64,000 bases of DNA from Dermanyssus gallinae (taxonomy: Eukaryota; Arthropoda; Arachnida; Mesostigmata; Dermanyssidae). The notes under the pieces were generated by a model, which saw only the letters and a list, made by a program, of their open reading frames with translations, had not been told where the DNA came from and searched no databases. Both the position numbers and the translations under genes were made by a program. The stretch spans positions 919,413 to 983,412 of the forward strand of contig QVRM01002221.1 in assembly GCA_003439945.1 (NCBI GenBank), in the 5' to 3' direction. Below, in pieces: positions 47,874 to 58,919 of this stretch. Each line of letters opens with the position of its first letter. The first letter of the stretch is position 1.

Positions 47874-48669
47874 GTCAAACTAATCATATGGTATATATTT
47901 CAAAAGACCCGACGCTCAGCTCTGCGCTCGCTCTCTGCGACATGCTCTCTCGTAAGCAGAACAGGGTAGTTCATCGTGCAATTTACGTTCGACATAGCCG
48001 ACCGTGATGTGCCAAGCTAAAAAAGACCACGGAGCGCTCGGTGGCCTAATAAGTAGTGCTGGTGTAACCGGCAGTGTGGAATAATGTCGTTGGAAACATC
48101 GGTTCGCTGACATGCTGACAACACTTAGACTTTTAGGCACCTCAACTTCGTGCATTTTTGGGCTCGGATCTAGCAATGTATCCATATAGATTAAGCTAAT
48201 GCACTTGCAGTGACCTGCAGTCCAGATGAGCAGCAACTCAACTTAGCCAATTGAGCCTCTGGGATAATGCAGCGTCACGCTTTCATTTTGCGAAATAGGT
48301 GAACTTTTCCGACGAAACCCATTTCGATCTGAATGAACGTGTAAATGAAAAACACTGTCGCTTCTGGGCAACCGAGAACCCTCATTTGAATCACGAAAAG
48401 CCGTTACATATGCCATATGGGACAGTCTGGTGCGGCCTCTGGTCCAAATGAATTGTTGACGTCGGGTACGACCTCGCGTGACGAGGACATTTGCTGATCT
48501 TCAACATCTTGCGAATTACAGCAGTAAGATTTTTCCTGTGAAGTTTTTTTTCGAATAAAGTGTACGCTAATAATCCTATGAGCATCAGCGAACTAAACAT
48601 CAACATTGAACCATTATTGTAATTGAGCCTGAGTTGAGAGAAAAAGTTCCAATAAATTGGCATCCTCTA
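47868..48669 (+). mobile_element. Mariner-like element, second family, defective
   Basis: About 800 bp lying exactly between two (TA)n tracts. The left end begins TAGGGTGTCAAACT. The right end read on the other strand begins TAGAGGATGCCAATTT, an imperfect terminal inverted repeat. Inside is a broken transposase. TA flanks fit the TA target of this superfamily. Confidence 0.65.
48140..48530 (+). pseudogene. Mariner-like transposase remnant
   Basis: DDE transposase fragment. NFSDETHFDLNERVNE, RFWATENPH, HEKPLH and TVWCGLWSK match the region around the first catalytic Asp (codon at 48311), in one frame to a stop at 48449. The same frame then reads RGHLLIFNIL, like the usual C-terminus. The middle with the second and third acidic residues is therefore absent. 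Upstream a PYRL motif and DEQQLNLAN lie in other frames, separated by stops and a frameshift. Confidence 0.8.
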
Positions 48670-48693
48670 TATATATATATATATATATATATA
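48666..48693. repeat. (TA)n microsatellite
   Basis: TA tract at the right edge of the mariner-like element. Confidence 0.9.
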
Positions 48694-48772
48694 GAAACAG
48701 AATAAACTCAAATATTTTTGGTTTATTCAATGTGTTTACATACGTATTGAATATAAGTATGTTAAGGATGTC

Positions 48773-48817
<45 letters not shown>
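48773..48817. repeat. (TA)n followed by T17
   Basis: TA tract 48773-48800 directly followed by 17 T. Read on the minus strand this is an A17 run leading into TA, like the tail of SINE-B copy 1. Read on plus, T17 plus CAG resembles a splice acceptor. Confidence 0.9.
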
Positions 48818-48820
48818 CAG

Positions 48821-49074
48821 TGTCTGCTAAATACCACCGTTTTAACTGGATGAAAATGGCAAACCAAAGCAGGGCTGGTTGTCCAGGTGCTGTAGGTGCA
48901 TCTTCATTGACCAACCGCGGCTCCACAAAAAACCGCACCGGAGATGGCAGCGGCAGTAACAACTCTTCGGCAGCGTATGGTCTTCATGATCTAGCGACTC
49001 AGCTTCACAGACAATATTACTTGCGATGTTTTGATTCTCCTCAGATTGATGCGGGTAACCACAATAATGCGTAA
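48821..49074 (+). CDS. Possible 3'-terminal exon, unknown protein
   Basis: Follows T17 and CAG at 48818-48820, an excellent acceptor on paper. The frame then runs 84 codons to TAA at 49072 without simple repeats. It has a Gly/Ser/Asn-rich middle and a more ordered end containing AAYGLHDLATQLHRQYYLRC. No domain recognised. The alternative is that T17 is the poly(A) tail of a minus-strand retroposon and the frame is chance. It lies on the strand opposite the LRR exon. Confidence 0.3.
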
Positions 49075-49095
49075 TAACGGCGATCAAGCGTTAAC

Positions 49096-49161
<66 letters not shown>
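49096..49161. repeat. Compound (CT)n(TA)n microsatellite
   Basis: About 18 CT units followed directly by about 14 TA units. Confidence 0.95.
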
Positions 49162-49474
49162 TTAGTAATGGTAATAGTAATGGCAATAATAATAACAACA
49201 ATAATCATGGCAGCATTTGCTAACCGAACAAATGCTTGTCCCACCCTCAATACGGGCTAATATGTTTAGCTCGTGCTTACAAGTGAAGCCAGCCAGCCAG
49301 CCAACCAGCCCATCAGTTTAATACACGACGATGACGACGATGTCGTTCTTAAAGCAGACACGACCCAGCAGCATTCAAGCAGAGCAGTGACGCAGTAATA
49401 ATTGCGGGGGCAATGGCCATAGCAATCGTAGCTGTCGTAAATCCGTAGAGTAATGGGAGCAATGATCAACAACG

Positions 49475-49505
49475 TGTGTAGTGTAGTGTAGTGTAGCGTA
49501 GTGTA
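49475..49505 (+). repeat. (GTGTA)n pentanucleotide repeat
   Basis: Six GTGTA units, one with a C substitution. Confidence 0.9.
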
Positions 49506-49699
49506 CAAGCAGTGTACACAACTCAGTCATTTCGTGTTCGTCCGTCGTAGTCGGAGAAGTACGCCTTCACCATCGTCGTCACGTGTTTCATCGAGAAGGC
49601 GTTTACAGTGAGTGACACTGGGCAGCGTGCGAACAAGCGGCTGGCCGACGCCGCCTTGATTCATCCGGGCATTCATCGAAGAGAGTGGGACGAGAACCA

Positions 49700-49830
49700 C
49701 AGTAATAACGGCGGCAACAACAACAACAACGACGGCAGAAACAACAATAACAAGGGCAAAAGCAACAACATCAACAACACGAGCAACAACAACAATGACA
49801 ACAACGGCAACACCAACAACGGCAATGACA
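49700..49830 (+). repeat. (AAC)n-rich tract
   Basis: AAC units with GGC, AAT and GAC variants. Confidence 0.8.
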
Positions 49831-49995
49831 CGGAAAGCAAGGAACATATGGAGTCAACCTGGATATGCCAGGAAATGCCTGCAGGGGCAAGCCTGAATTG
49901 ACAGACGAGAGACGCAACAAGAGAAGGGTGGAAGACGGCACGACGGGAATGAAAGGGCGCGCGAGAGAGAAAGATAGAGATATATAGATGGGTAA

Positions 49996-49998
<3 letters not shown>

Positions 49999-50047
<49 letters not shown>

Positions 50048-50049
50048 CG
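49999..50049. repeat. Compound (TA)n(GA)n microsatellite
   Basis: About 15 TA units followed by about 10 GA units, the same order as at 27604. Confidence 0.9.
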
Positions 50050-50468
50050 AGAGCGGGCGCAGAGGGAAAGTAACTGATGCTGGGGAAACGACTCGACGAT
50101 CTGTTGCGGCGGCAGCGGCGAAGCGGGCGAATTCAAAGAGGCGCACAGCAAAAACAAACGAACGCCGCGAAAAAACAAAATAAAAAGGCGAAAATGAACG
50201 GGCAGCAGAGTGTTGTTCCGCGGGGGCAGATAGGCGGGGGTTAGGGGTGGGAATGGCATTGAGGGTAGCTGTGGGGGAAGCGAGGGGAGTGGAGGCAGGA
50301 AGGGAGGGAAGGAGGGTTTGGAGAGCGAGCAACGACGACCACTCGGAGGATCCCAGAGACGCCCAGCGGACAAACAACAAACAGGGTGGCTACAGAAGGA
50401 GAGTACGAAGAGAACAGGCTTTGATTTAGAAAGAAAACACATGATAGGAGCGAGAACACAAAATAAAC
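50050..50468. other. G-rich unique segment
   Basis: Strong G-over-C bias on plus at 50215-50330 with many GGGG and GGAGG blocks. Long minus frames (up to 235 residues, Ser/Pro/Leu-rich) reflect this composition. No domain. Confidence 0.4.
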
Positions 50469-50469
50469 T

Positions 50470-50498
50470 TTATTATTATTATTATTATTATTATTATT
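50470..50498 (+). repeat. (ATT)n microsatellite
   Basis: About nine ATT units. Confidence 0.9.
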
Positions 50499-50654
50499 GT
50501 TATTTGAACTGGTGAAGGTAGCGTAAAATGGGGACAAAGGGGAGACAACGGGAGGCAAGCAAATCCCAATGGGTCGAACGAGATGACGGACAAATGAAAG
50601 CAGGCGGAAGCGAGCGAAGAAGGGAGACAAAACAGAGAGAAAGAGATAGAAAGG

Positions 50655-50687
<33 letters not shown>

Positions 50688-51229
50688 AAACGAGAGAGAA
50701 AGAGAGTAGAAATACATGCATGATGCTTGTGATGTTGATCATGATCATGGCGGCGGTGATAGCCGGCATGATACGGCCGCACCAGCAACGAGCGTAAACT
50801 AAGTAGGCAGTTTGTCGAAAAATCACGTTCACCATCGAACCACGAGCGAGTTCCCGCCGCCACCGTCGCTGCTGCCACCACCACCACCAACAAACAACGC
50901 CAAGAAGACAACGTCCGTCCGTACTCGTAACCCGAACACGGGTAGAGGAACAAGAGTAAAAGGCGGCAGCGGTGGGAGCGCCGGCGGGCGACCGTTTAGG
51001 CGAACTGCTACAGTCTCGGCTGACAGACCTGAGGGTGGTGGTGGTGGTGATGGTCAAAGCGACAAGCAGATCATCATCACATGTTGTCTATGCTGCCTTC
51101 CTCTCCTCGAGTCGTCGACAATCTCCGTACCGTGCAGTCATGCAAGGGTCGTCTTTGCGCACGATACTTCTGCTCATCTCTCTCTCTCTCTCTGTGTGGC
51201 TCTCTCGTTGCCTTCACCGTTGCAAATAT

Positions 51230-51270
51230 GTATATGCATGTATGTGTATATATGTATGTATATGTATATA

Positions 51271-51325
<55 letters not shown>

Positions 51326-51364
51326 CATGTATGTGTATGTATATGTATATATATATATATATAT
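51230..51364. repeat. Long (TA)n/TATG region
   Basis: TATGTATA variants flank a core TA tract at 51277-51324. Confidence 0.9.
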
Positions 51365-51578
51365 TAGATTTCGTTCTACGACCAATTATACGTGAGGAAA
51401 TTCTCATTTTGCCCGTATAGTAATATTAATAAACTGTTATTATAATACGTATATATTCATTATAGTTATCAGTTTACAACCATGCTTACAAGCATGATTA
51501 TGTTAAACTGCAAAATCGACAATGCGGCGACGATTTTAATACTGTATTTGTCGTTTTCGCCATAGCCTGTTCCTTTTA

Positions 51579-51580
<2 letters not shown>

Positions 51581-51643
<63 letters not shown>
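51581..51643. repeat. (TA)n microsatellite
   Basis: Two TA tracts joined by one AAATA break. Confidence 0.9.
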
Positions 51644-51645
<2 letters not shown>

Positions 51646-51916
51646 GTGTGTTTAGAATAACACATTTGTCACCCATCTGCTATACTTATAAGGCTGCGTC
51701 GTAAAACGCCGGTAATAAAACTCTATTTATTAGTGGTGTCCTGTCAAAGCACACAAATCGTTTCTATGACGCGGGCCTTTTCCTGAACGACGCTGTCATT
51801 TTCCTGCGGCGGAACTGCGTAGCCAATTACGGTCAGCGTTTGCGTGCCAATCCTTTTAAATGACCTCTGCGTTTACTCGGCCGTTAACATAGATGGCCGT
51901 TACATTGCTAATAACC
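51644..51916. other. Unique spacer
   Basis: No repeat or coding signal seen. Confidence 0.45.
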
Positions 51917-51917
51917 C

Positions 51918-51968
<51 letters not shown>
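51918..51968. repeat. (TA)n microsatellite
   Basis: About 25 TA units. Confidence 0.95.
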
Positions 51969-51969
<1 letters not shown>

Positions 51970-52946
51970 TGCACAGCATAAACGTAAAACACTGAAAGAA
52001 TTTATTTTCAACTTGCATATGAGCGTTCTTCAGAATTGACCAACTCCCCGCCCAGCGAGACACGGGGACCCCTAGTGTCGTGTTTTGTTTTCTTCCGGGC
52101 ATTACTGCACGGATACAAGTCGAACGATTCACCAGAGGAGAGGAAATAGGTAAAATACAACACACGTGCTCCCAGCATTTAGCTATGCTTGGACATGCTT
52201 TACTTCATCGGTATGTCAAATCACGTTGACAGCACGTTGCTGCCTGTTCGAGGAAGCCCGCAAACGTTTAGCATAAGCGCGCTATGGCTAAGAAAAAGTG
52301 AACACGGACTGGTGACATATGGTAGTCTCCGACCGGCCAACACTACGAAAATAGATGTTGATTTGAGGGTTGAGCCTTGAACTCTCCCTTGACAAACTTT
52401 GAAGTAACGGCCATCACTGATGTTTCGAGGAAACTAGCATAGAGGTTAAGGCTGATAGGTTGCATGTGCGGGTTTGAAAATGCCACGTTTAACACCCCGC
52501 TCCCACCGCAAACGGATGAAGACAGATAATCTGGCCGATCCGGCCTCCTACCAGTACGAGGGGTATATCGGTTGGTTTATCGGCCTAGCTAACACGTTTA
52601 CGTATCCCTACCAGCAATTTGATCTAAATTTAATAAGGATACTTTTGCAACTTGCTTCAGGCGGATAAATTACGCCGAAAATCTAGAAACGGTACGTTGC
52701 TCAGTTGACCAAAACAAACCACAATGCGGCTTACTACTCGTAAATTGAAGATGGATTTTTGTCGGCAGCCGCATTGAGGCTGGCTTTTGAAATATGTTCA
52801 AGCACCACAAACTTCTCTCAGCGTACGGTACTCCTTCGTAGATAAGAGGCCCTCCTCCTCCTCATTGTTGGCAGGATAGATTACTGCCCATAAATTAATA
52901 TAGAGAGAGAGATGCAGTGAGACAGACGCGTCAAGCAACCCCAACC

Positions 52947-52950
<4 letters not shown>
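51969..52950. other. No recognisable gene
   Basis: Repeat-poor. Plus frames at 52189-52380 and 52474-52668 have balanced composition but no motif. Confidence 0.45.

Positions 52951-52952
<2 letters not shown>

Positions 52953-52990
<38 letters not shown>
52953..52990. repeat. (TA)n microsatellite
   Basis: About 19 TA units. Confidence 0.95.
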
Positions 52991-52991
<1 letters not shown>

Positions 52992-53496
52992 CGTATCGGG
53001 CCCACAGAGAAATACTAGCGTGTCGAAAATCAATTAATTACGCGTCTACAATGCACAATTTCGTGTGATCTGTATCTGTACCTCCAGCTAGCAGTGTCAG
53101 TCAAGAACGACACCGCCGACAAATGAGTAATGTAGGAAAGCTGTAATACAAGTGTGTACAAACCAAATGCTGGTTTCTAAATAAATACATTCGATAGAAA
53201 TGCGCAGCATTTTAGCAACAATCTGTAACTGACTCGTCAGTGAGTCGAGCTGAAAGTTGTTCTACGAAGGTGAACTCGACATCTTCTCGACACGGTTCGG
53301 CAACAAACGCGGTAGTTAGTAGAGCTCGTTTGTCAGAGAGTCCAACGTTTCGTTAGAGCCGTGTCAAAAACGCTATTGCGGTGTCGGCGTGTGTGATCAT
53401 CGAGGGCTTGAAGATAAATGAAGGTGATCATCTGCGTCCACGAATAGTCAGTCGGCAGTCCACGATTGCGTGGCACCTCTGCAAAATCTCAGAGCG

Positions 53497-53499
<3 letters not shown>

Positions 53500-53529
<30 letters not shown>
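53500..53529. repeat. (CT)n microsatellite
   Basis: About 15 CT units. Confidence 0.95.
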
Positions 53530-53533
<4 letters not shown>

Positions 53534-54134
53534 ACGACGCAATGCTAAAAGCCAGCCGTTGCGAACGAGAAGAATCCAATTGGCGGCTAACACCAATACA
53601 AGACAGGCTTTGCCTGCTGACAGAAGGGCGTATCGGCTACAAAAGCCGCAGTACGAACAGAAACACCAAAATATGGTTATAAAAACAAGAACGCTGATCT
53701 GTTTTTTGGCTTTGTGGATACAATCAAATGTGGCCCGATAATAATAACAACAATAACAACAACGCGACGACCGCACCAACGATTAAACGATAACTAAACT
53801 AGCAGTAACAACGCAAAAATAGCAACAAGGTATCAAAACATCAACAAGCAACAGGAACAACAGAAACGCGAGCAGCAGCAGCAGCAGCAATAATAACATA
53901 AAACAACGGCACTCTCGATTTTAGAAATAGGTCACTTGGCGCCGCAGGACAATACTAAGTGAAAATAAAAAGTCCACGGAGATAGCTCATCGAAACGGAG
54001 TAAAAACGTGCCAGTAAAAAATAGCGAACGCAGAGCCGAGCCGATTAATTCAAGATGTATGCATAGACACATATATGTATAGATCATTTATACATACACA
54101 ATTTATGCATACCCATATCAAAAATCATATGTAC

Positions 54135-54137
<3 letters not shown>
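53530..54137. other. No recognisable gene
   Basis: AAC/AAT-rich 53742-53850 and (CAG)n near 53873-53888. Otherwise nothing. Confidence 0.45.

Positions 54138-54191
<54 letters not shown>
54138..54191. repeat. (TA)n microsatellite
   Basis: About 27 TA units. Confidence 0.95.
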
Positions 54192-54193
<2 letters not shown>

Positions 54194-55110
54194 CAGTAAA
54201 AACAAAATTATGAAATATATTAATGATAAGCTGCCAACGTATCGATAATGTCCATGAATCGATGTCAGAGATTGGCTTCGTTGTCGTGGGCCGCGTCAGT
54301 TGTGCACAGACGCCGCTGTAGGAAAAAGACGTTCTGTAGTCCATTGACACCGAGCTTTGCTTTAAATATACATGTATATGTTCTGCGGAGCGTAACACGA
54401 AAACCATACTTCCATGAAAGAATCATTTCTGCGAGCTTCTCCTATCTCGTTCCCCATCCGTGCTCGATGGTCACGCAGCCTAGTCAAATGATTTTTGTAT
54501 CGCTATTCTTCTTCGTGGAATTGTCTACGGTTCGGCGGTATCTATTGCGCGGCACTACTCTGACAAATTGCTTGCTCGGATTCTCGTAGAATAAATATCA
54601 CGCAATGTGTGGATGAATTTAATATATACATGTGAATGTTTAAATCCACGGCACCGATGTGTGGATGATGACGACGACGACGACGACAATTCGTTCAGTC
54701 ATGCAATTGCATTGTTTAACGCTGCTGGTACGCGCTGGTTAGTGACACTCGAGGAAGATCGATTACCTAAATTAGGTAGGCCTGACCGAGCTCAGTTTGC
54801 CAGCATAAACTGCTCTGGTCGCACCGTAACCAGTCATTGAGAGGGCGGAGAGTGTCTGGCGGAGACAGATAGAGATGACCAACAACCGTTCTGGTCCAAG
54901 ATGGCAAAAACACGGGTGATCTAGTAGTTTTGTTTACGACGAATGATGCCGACGGACTAAATGTCGGCGCGATTTAGCGCGCGAATCGACCAGATCGACC
55001 ATTAGCAGCATAATGACCGTCGTGACTTGACCCAAAGAACCACCAGGTGTGAAGCTTTAGCGCAGCAACTGTGCAGGGCGAAACAACAAGAAGAGTTTTC
55101 ATCCTACTTA
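54192..55110. other. No recognisable gene
   Basis: Repeat-poor apart from (GAC)n at 54667-54688. A plus frame at 54248-54589 shows no motif. Confidence 0.45.
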
Positions 55111-55253
55111 CAAGTATACATGCCTGGCTGAAAGTACATGTTTCCAAGCACGGTTTATCTCGATACCCAGTGGAATCGGTCGAGCATACGACGTCTATGT
55201 AGAGTCTCATCACCAGTGTCATCCTACTCAAGATCACTGTTGTACGAGAAGTG

Positions 55254-55278
55254 TATATATATATATATATATATATAT
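55254..55278. repeat. (TA)n microsatellite
   Basis: About 12 TA units immediately before the unrecognised frame at 55277. Confidence 0.9.
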
Positions 55279-55618
55279 GCAGCTTTTGATGAATATCTTC
55301 GTGTTTAGTGTAATTAAATCGCCGACAATAACCTGCTATTCTAGGGAACTCAAGCTACGACGTGAGACTTTTGAACCAATTAAGTTGCGAAAACTGGCAT
55401 CTCGTTATAAAGTCTGCCGTTGTCCTGGATTTCACGCACTAAGCTGTCGGAAAGAAGAGCGTCCACAAAGCGTCGTCTGCTCGAAGTGTATATGCGAGCT
55501 AGCCGGTCCACGGTGCAACCTGTACCACCTTCAAGCGTGTCCCGAAGCCGCTCCGCTACGAAGGCTGTCCACACGCTATATTGTAGTGCTGTATATGATG
55601 TATTACAAACATATCTAA
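55277..55618 (+). CDS. Unrecognised 113-residue frame, related to 24785-25243
   Basis: Repeat-free plus-strand frame whose part from about 55400 to 55575 aligns with the end of the 24785 frame. Shared features include RYKVCR/RHLIVR, GFHALSC/SFHMKIC, C.C(E/K)L, LY(H/Y)LQ(A/Q)C and PL.RL. In the best-matched 11 codons more differences fall on third positions than on second, a mild sign of coding on this strand. Sequence continues past the related part to a stop at 55616. No known domain; a minus-strand coding origin is not excluded. Confidence 0.35.
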   Translation: MQLLMNIFVFSVIKSPTITCYSRELKLRRETFEPIKLRKLASRYKVCRCPGFHALSCRKEERPQSVVCSKCICELAGPRCNLYHLQACPEAAPLRRLSTRYIVVLYMMYYKHI

Positions 55619-55619
55619 A

Positions 55620-56075
55620 CGTAGCTCTGGTGAATTCATAAAAAAACGTACAACTTCGGACACCGAAGACGACGAAAACGCATCACCTTGCAGAAGGAAA
55701 AGCAGACAGGCCCCTACCCTGGACAGAAAGAATTTGGCCGGCTGGACGTACGTAGCAGGAAACAAGCGTCTAGGAAGCAGGACCGTCGGCTGCGAATTCA
55801 GCACATGCTAAGCAAAATTGTGTCGCTCGAGAGCAAATGGCGCGCATAGTTACGCGGATGATTGCAAAGAGTATGAGAGCATTGACAAAACCATACCGGT
55901 ATTAATTATAACAGTTTTTGGCACAGCAGCGACAGTGCCAAACACCACAACACCATCACCACAACAACAGCAATTATATTTTCCATAGCGACAACCATAA
56001 CCACTTGGCCAATGATAGCACTGAAAGCGGAGCTGCGATACAAAAAACTGCAGCAACAACAGTGTAAATTGTATT
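55620..56075. other. No recognisable gene
   Basis: Unique sequence with a CAC/ACA patch near 55935-55970. Confidence 0.45.
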
Positions 56076-56077
56076 AG

Positions 56078-56165
56078 TGCATAATAACAACAACAACAAC
56101 AACAACATGGGAAACAACAGTAACAATCACAATAATACCAACAACAATAAAAACAACAACAACGC
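56078..56165 (+). repeat. (AAC)n tract
   Basis: AAC and AAT units. The 85-residue plus frame from 56077 starts as poly-Asn and continues into repeat-free sequence with no domain. Confidence 0.85.
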
Positions 56166-56477
56166 TAACTCGCTCGAAGATTTCAAAGATGCCGCCATGC
56201 GCGGCAAAGCTCGCGTCGAACGAAGCCCCTTTTTACAATACGCTGAGCCGGCGAACAATTCGTCCAATTCTTCGGTTAGCCCGCGTCGACGGATAAACGA
56301 AAACGACAAAAAAAAAAGAAATAACCAGTATTAGACAAACACCAGCAGCAGCAGCAACAGCTGCCGAGGTATCACTAACATCAGCTGAACCCCACACTGG
56401 CTACTGAGAGCACGTCTTGTGGTGTAATAAAACAGAGAAAACACAGCGCACACACGGACAGCTTAACCCACACTGAT

Positions 56478-56484
56478 ACATATA

Positions 56485-56528
<44 letters not shown>

Positions 56529-56540
56529 GAGAGAGAGACT
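56478..56540. repeat. (TA)n(GA)n compound microsatellite
   Basis: TA tract with one ATG break, then ACAGAGAGAGAGAGA. Confidence 0.85.
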
Positions 56541-57265
56541 CTATGTATACATGCACGTGTATGCTTGTACATCTTCAGGAAGGTCGCAGAAAGGGAGAGA
56601 GAGAGAGAGCGGGGTGAAACAGAGAAAGGTAGTCACCAAACGATGTTACTGGCCAATGAATTAGCTGAAGATGAAGACCATTCGAGCGCCGTTCGACGCG
56701 GCCACTTTCTCTTCAAATGAAATTCGCACGCGTCTCATCCGTCCGCTCCTCTCTTCTTGTTTTTTCGCCCCGCTCGCTTACTTGTTATTTGTATACATAT
56801 AATGTCTGTCTGTCCGCTGCCCCCGTTTCTGCTGAGCATGTCGTCGTCGCGATCTTCGCGTTGACTTTTTTCTATTTCTCCTCTTTCGTTCTCTCTCTCT
56901 CTTTTGGATTATTTCGTCTGTTTTCGCTCTGCTCCCACGTTCGTTGCTCCCCCGCTCTCTACCTCGTCCTCGTCGCGTTATTCTGTCCATTGCTGGGCTT
57001 TGAACTTCGTTGGCGGGGAAAAAACGCCGACGTCTCTATGAACAGACAGACAGACCGACAGACACCCACCATGCGCGTCGCATCCCATCGCAAGGCGCCG
57101 TTGAGTCGCAGCACGCGTCTTCCTCTCAGCGCCTGCAGCCGTAGCCGCAGCCTCTGCCGTCACTGCAGTCGTCGTCGCCGCCGCTGCCAGCGCCCCCGAC
57201 TGGATGTCCAACGCCGCTAGATCCAATTTGTTTGGATAGATAGGTTCGTCGGTACGTTGGTCGGC
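56541..57265. other. No recognisable gene
   Basis: CT-rich on plus at 56740-56960, giving Ser/Leu/Phe-rich frames. A GCC/CGC-rich patch near 57130-57215 gives Arg- and Ala-rich frames. No domain. Confidence 0.45.
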
Positions 57266-57267
57266 CA

Positions 57268-57330
57268 TCGTCGTCATCATCATCTTCATCATCATCATCA
57301 TTTTCATCTTCATCATCATCTTCATCATCT
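57268..57330 (+). repeat. (ATC/TTC)n tract
   Basis: ATC units with TTC breaks, read as poly-His or poly-Asp/Met in different frames. Confidence 0.85.
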
Positions 57331-57429
57331 CGTCGTCTTAGATCCACTTCGTCTTGTTAGCCTTGGTGTGGTATCTGCATCTACCGTCATTATGAGTGGG
57401 CTAACGGCGCACAGTGAAAACGCGCTACA

Positions 57430-57552
57430 GCGACAACAACAACAACAACAACAGCGACAACAACATTGATGACAATAACGACCACGACGACGACGACAAC
57501 GACAACAACAACAACAACAGTAATAACGACAACGACAGCAACAACAACAACT
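57430..57552 (+). repeat. (AAC/GAC)n tract
   Basis: CAA and CGA units in several blocks. Confidence 0.85.
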
Positions 57553-57775
57553 AGCGTTCCATTTCTGCTAGCCGTCCTGTACGCTTGTACGTGCGTCTAC
57601 GTCCCGAACGTACAAGTACACGTTGTATGAGGTCGTTAATCGCTGCTCGTCAAGGATAAACGACAAGCGGTAATTGAATTGTATCTTGTTGAGTAGAGTG
57701 GGCATATCGCTAACAAGAAACGTTAAAGTTTCGTTAGAACAATAGTTCGCACCTGACTTGCCAGTGTCTGAATAG

Positions 57776-57828
<53 letters not shown>

Positions 57829-57924
57829 CGAGTTGTTAAAATAATATATGTATATATATATATATATATATGATATCGAGTTGTTAAAATAATACATGTA
57901 TGTATGTATATATATATATATATA
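57776..57924. repeat. Three (TA)n tracts with a duplicated 19-bp spacer
   Basis: TA tracts at 57776-57826, 57843-57872 and 57902-57924. The spacer TCGAGTTGTTAAAATAATA occurs at 57828-57846 and identically at 57876-57894. Confidence 0.9.
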
Positions 57925-58800
57925 GTAATATTAATAACTATTATTATTTTTGATACTGTCAACACTACTGAAGCCACTAACTACCCTTAGTGCAGCGGGA
58001 GTATGGCTTGAGTCTAGGAAGGAAATAGGGACCCTACTCTATGGGCAAAGCAGAGTTGCAGCGTTAAAATCACGTTTAAAATCTCATGGTTTGTCTTTTT
58101 ACTTTCGTCTTTAAGTCGAGAGAAACACGAGCTGCCGACACGAACGAGATTTTGCAAGCCAATGCTATCACAGCAGGATAGCGCTACTCACCAGATGGAC
58201 ATCAATCAAGCCTCACCTAGCATAAGAATGCGTGTACGCATATAGTATATGTCGCCGAGAAAAAGTGCTGGAGATGATCAGCAACTCTAGCTCTAGGAGT
58301 CGCGCGTTTAACTGCACCGGCGTGCCACGCACCCTTACGAAACAATCTATTTAAGACTTAGAAATTTGGGCTTATATAGATACATATATCAGGGCCATGC
58401 CTACATCTCCGTACTTTATGGGTCGACTGCTGTTTCCGGACTTCGGGGGTCGGCTGCTGTAAAATCCGTATCTGCCTCAGCTTCCTCTCCAGCAAATTGT
58501 AAGTTTTCTTGCAATGGCATACTTTGTGAACTGATGTCCGGCCAGCCAATCGCCGCGAACTTTTCAGCGAGAATCGGCAAGCGTTGGCAGAGAGTTCAAC
58601 GACGACTATGCGACGAGCTCACTCCGCTCACACCACTGCTCCGCCTTCTTGGAGGCCACATCTATGTGATAATAGCCGGCGGATCGTGCTAGCAGCGGCC
58701 AAGATGAGTAGTGCTCGCTCGCGTTCACCACAAAAGCAAATGCGACTGTGTGAAATATGAATCTCTTTGAATTGACGATTCACCTTCTCTGTTGAAATCG
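57925..58800. other. No recognisable gene
   Basis: Repeat-poor. A 108-residue plus frame at 58366-58692 has no motif. Confidence 0.45.
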
Positions 58801-58919
58801 TCATCGTTACTGTAGCGTGATGAGCCGGCCAGCGCAGAGTGCATCCTTCAGGGCGTGGCCAATCGTCCTTCTGTAATCACGACGGGGGAGGTGGCCCGAA
58901 ACGAAATGGAATGAGTCGC

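Noticed and set aside
49673..50442. Long minus-strand Ser/Pro/Leu-rich frames of up to 235 codons
   Set aside because: They cross GGGAGG-biased sequence, a GA/TA microsatellite and an AAC array; two different frames are equally long, as expected from composition.
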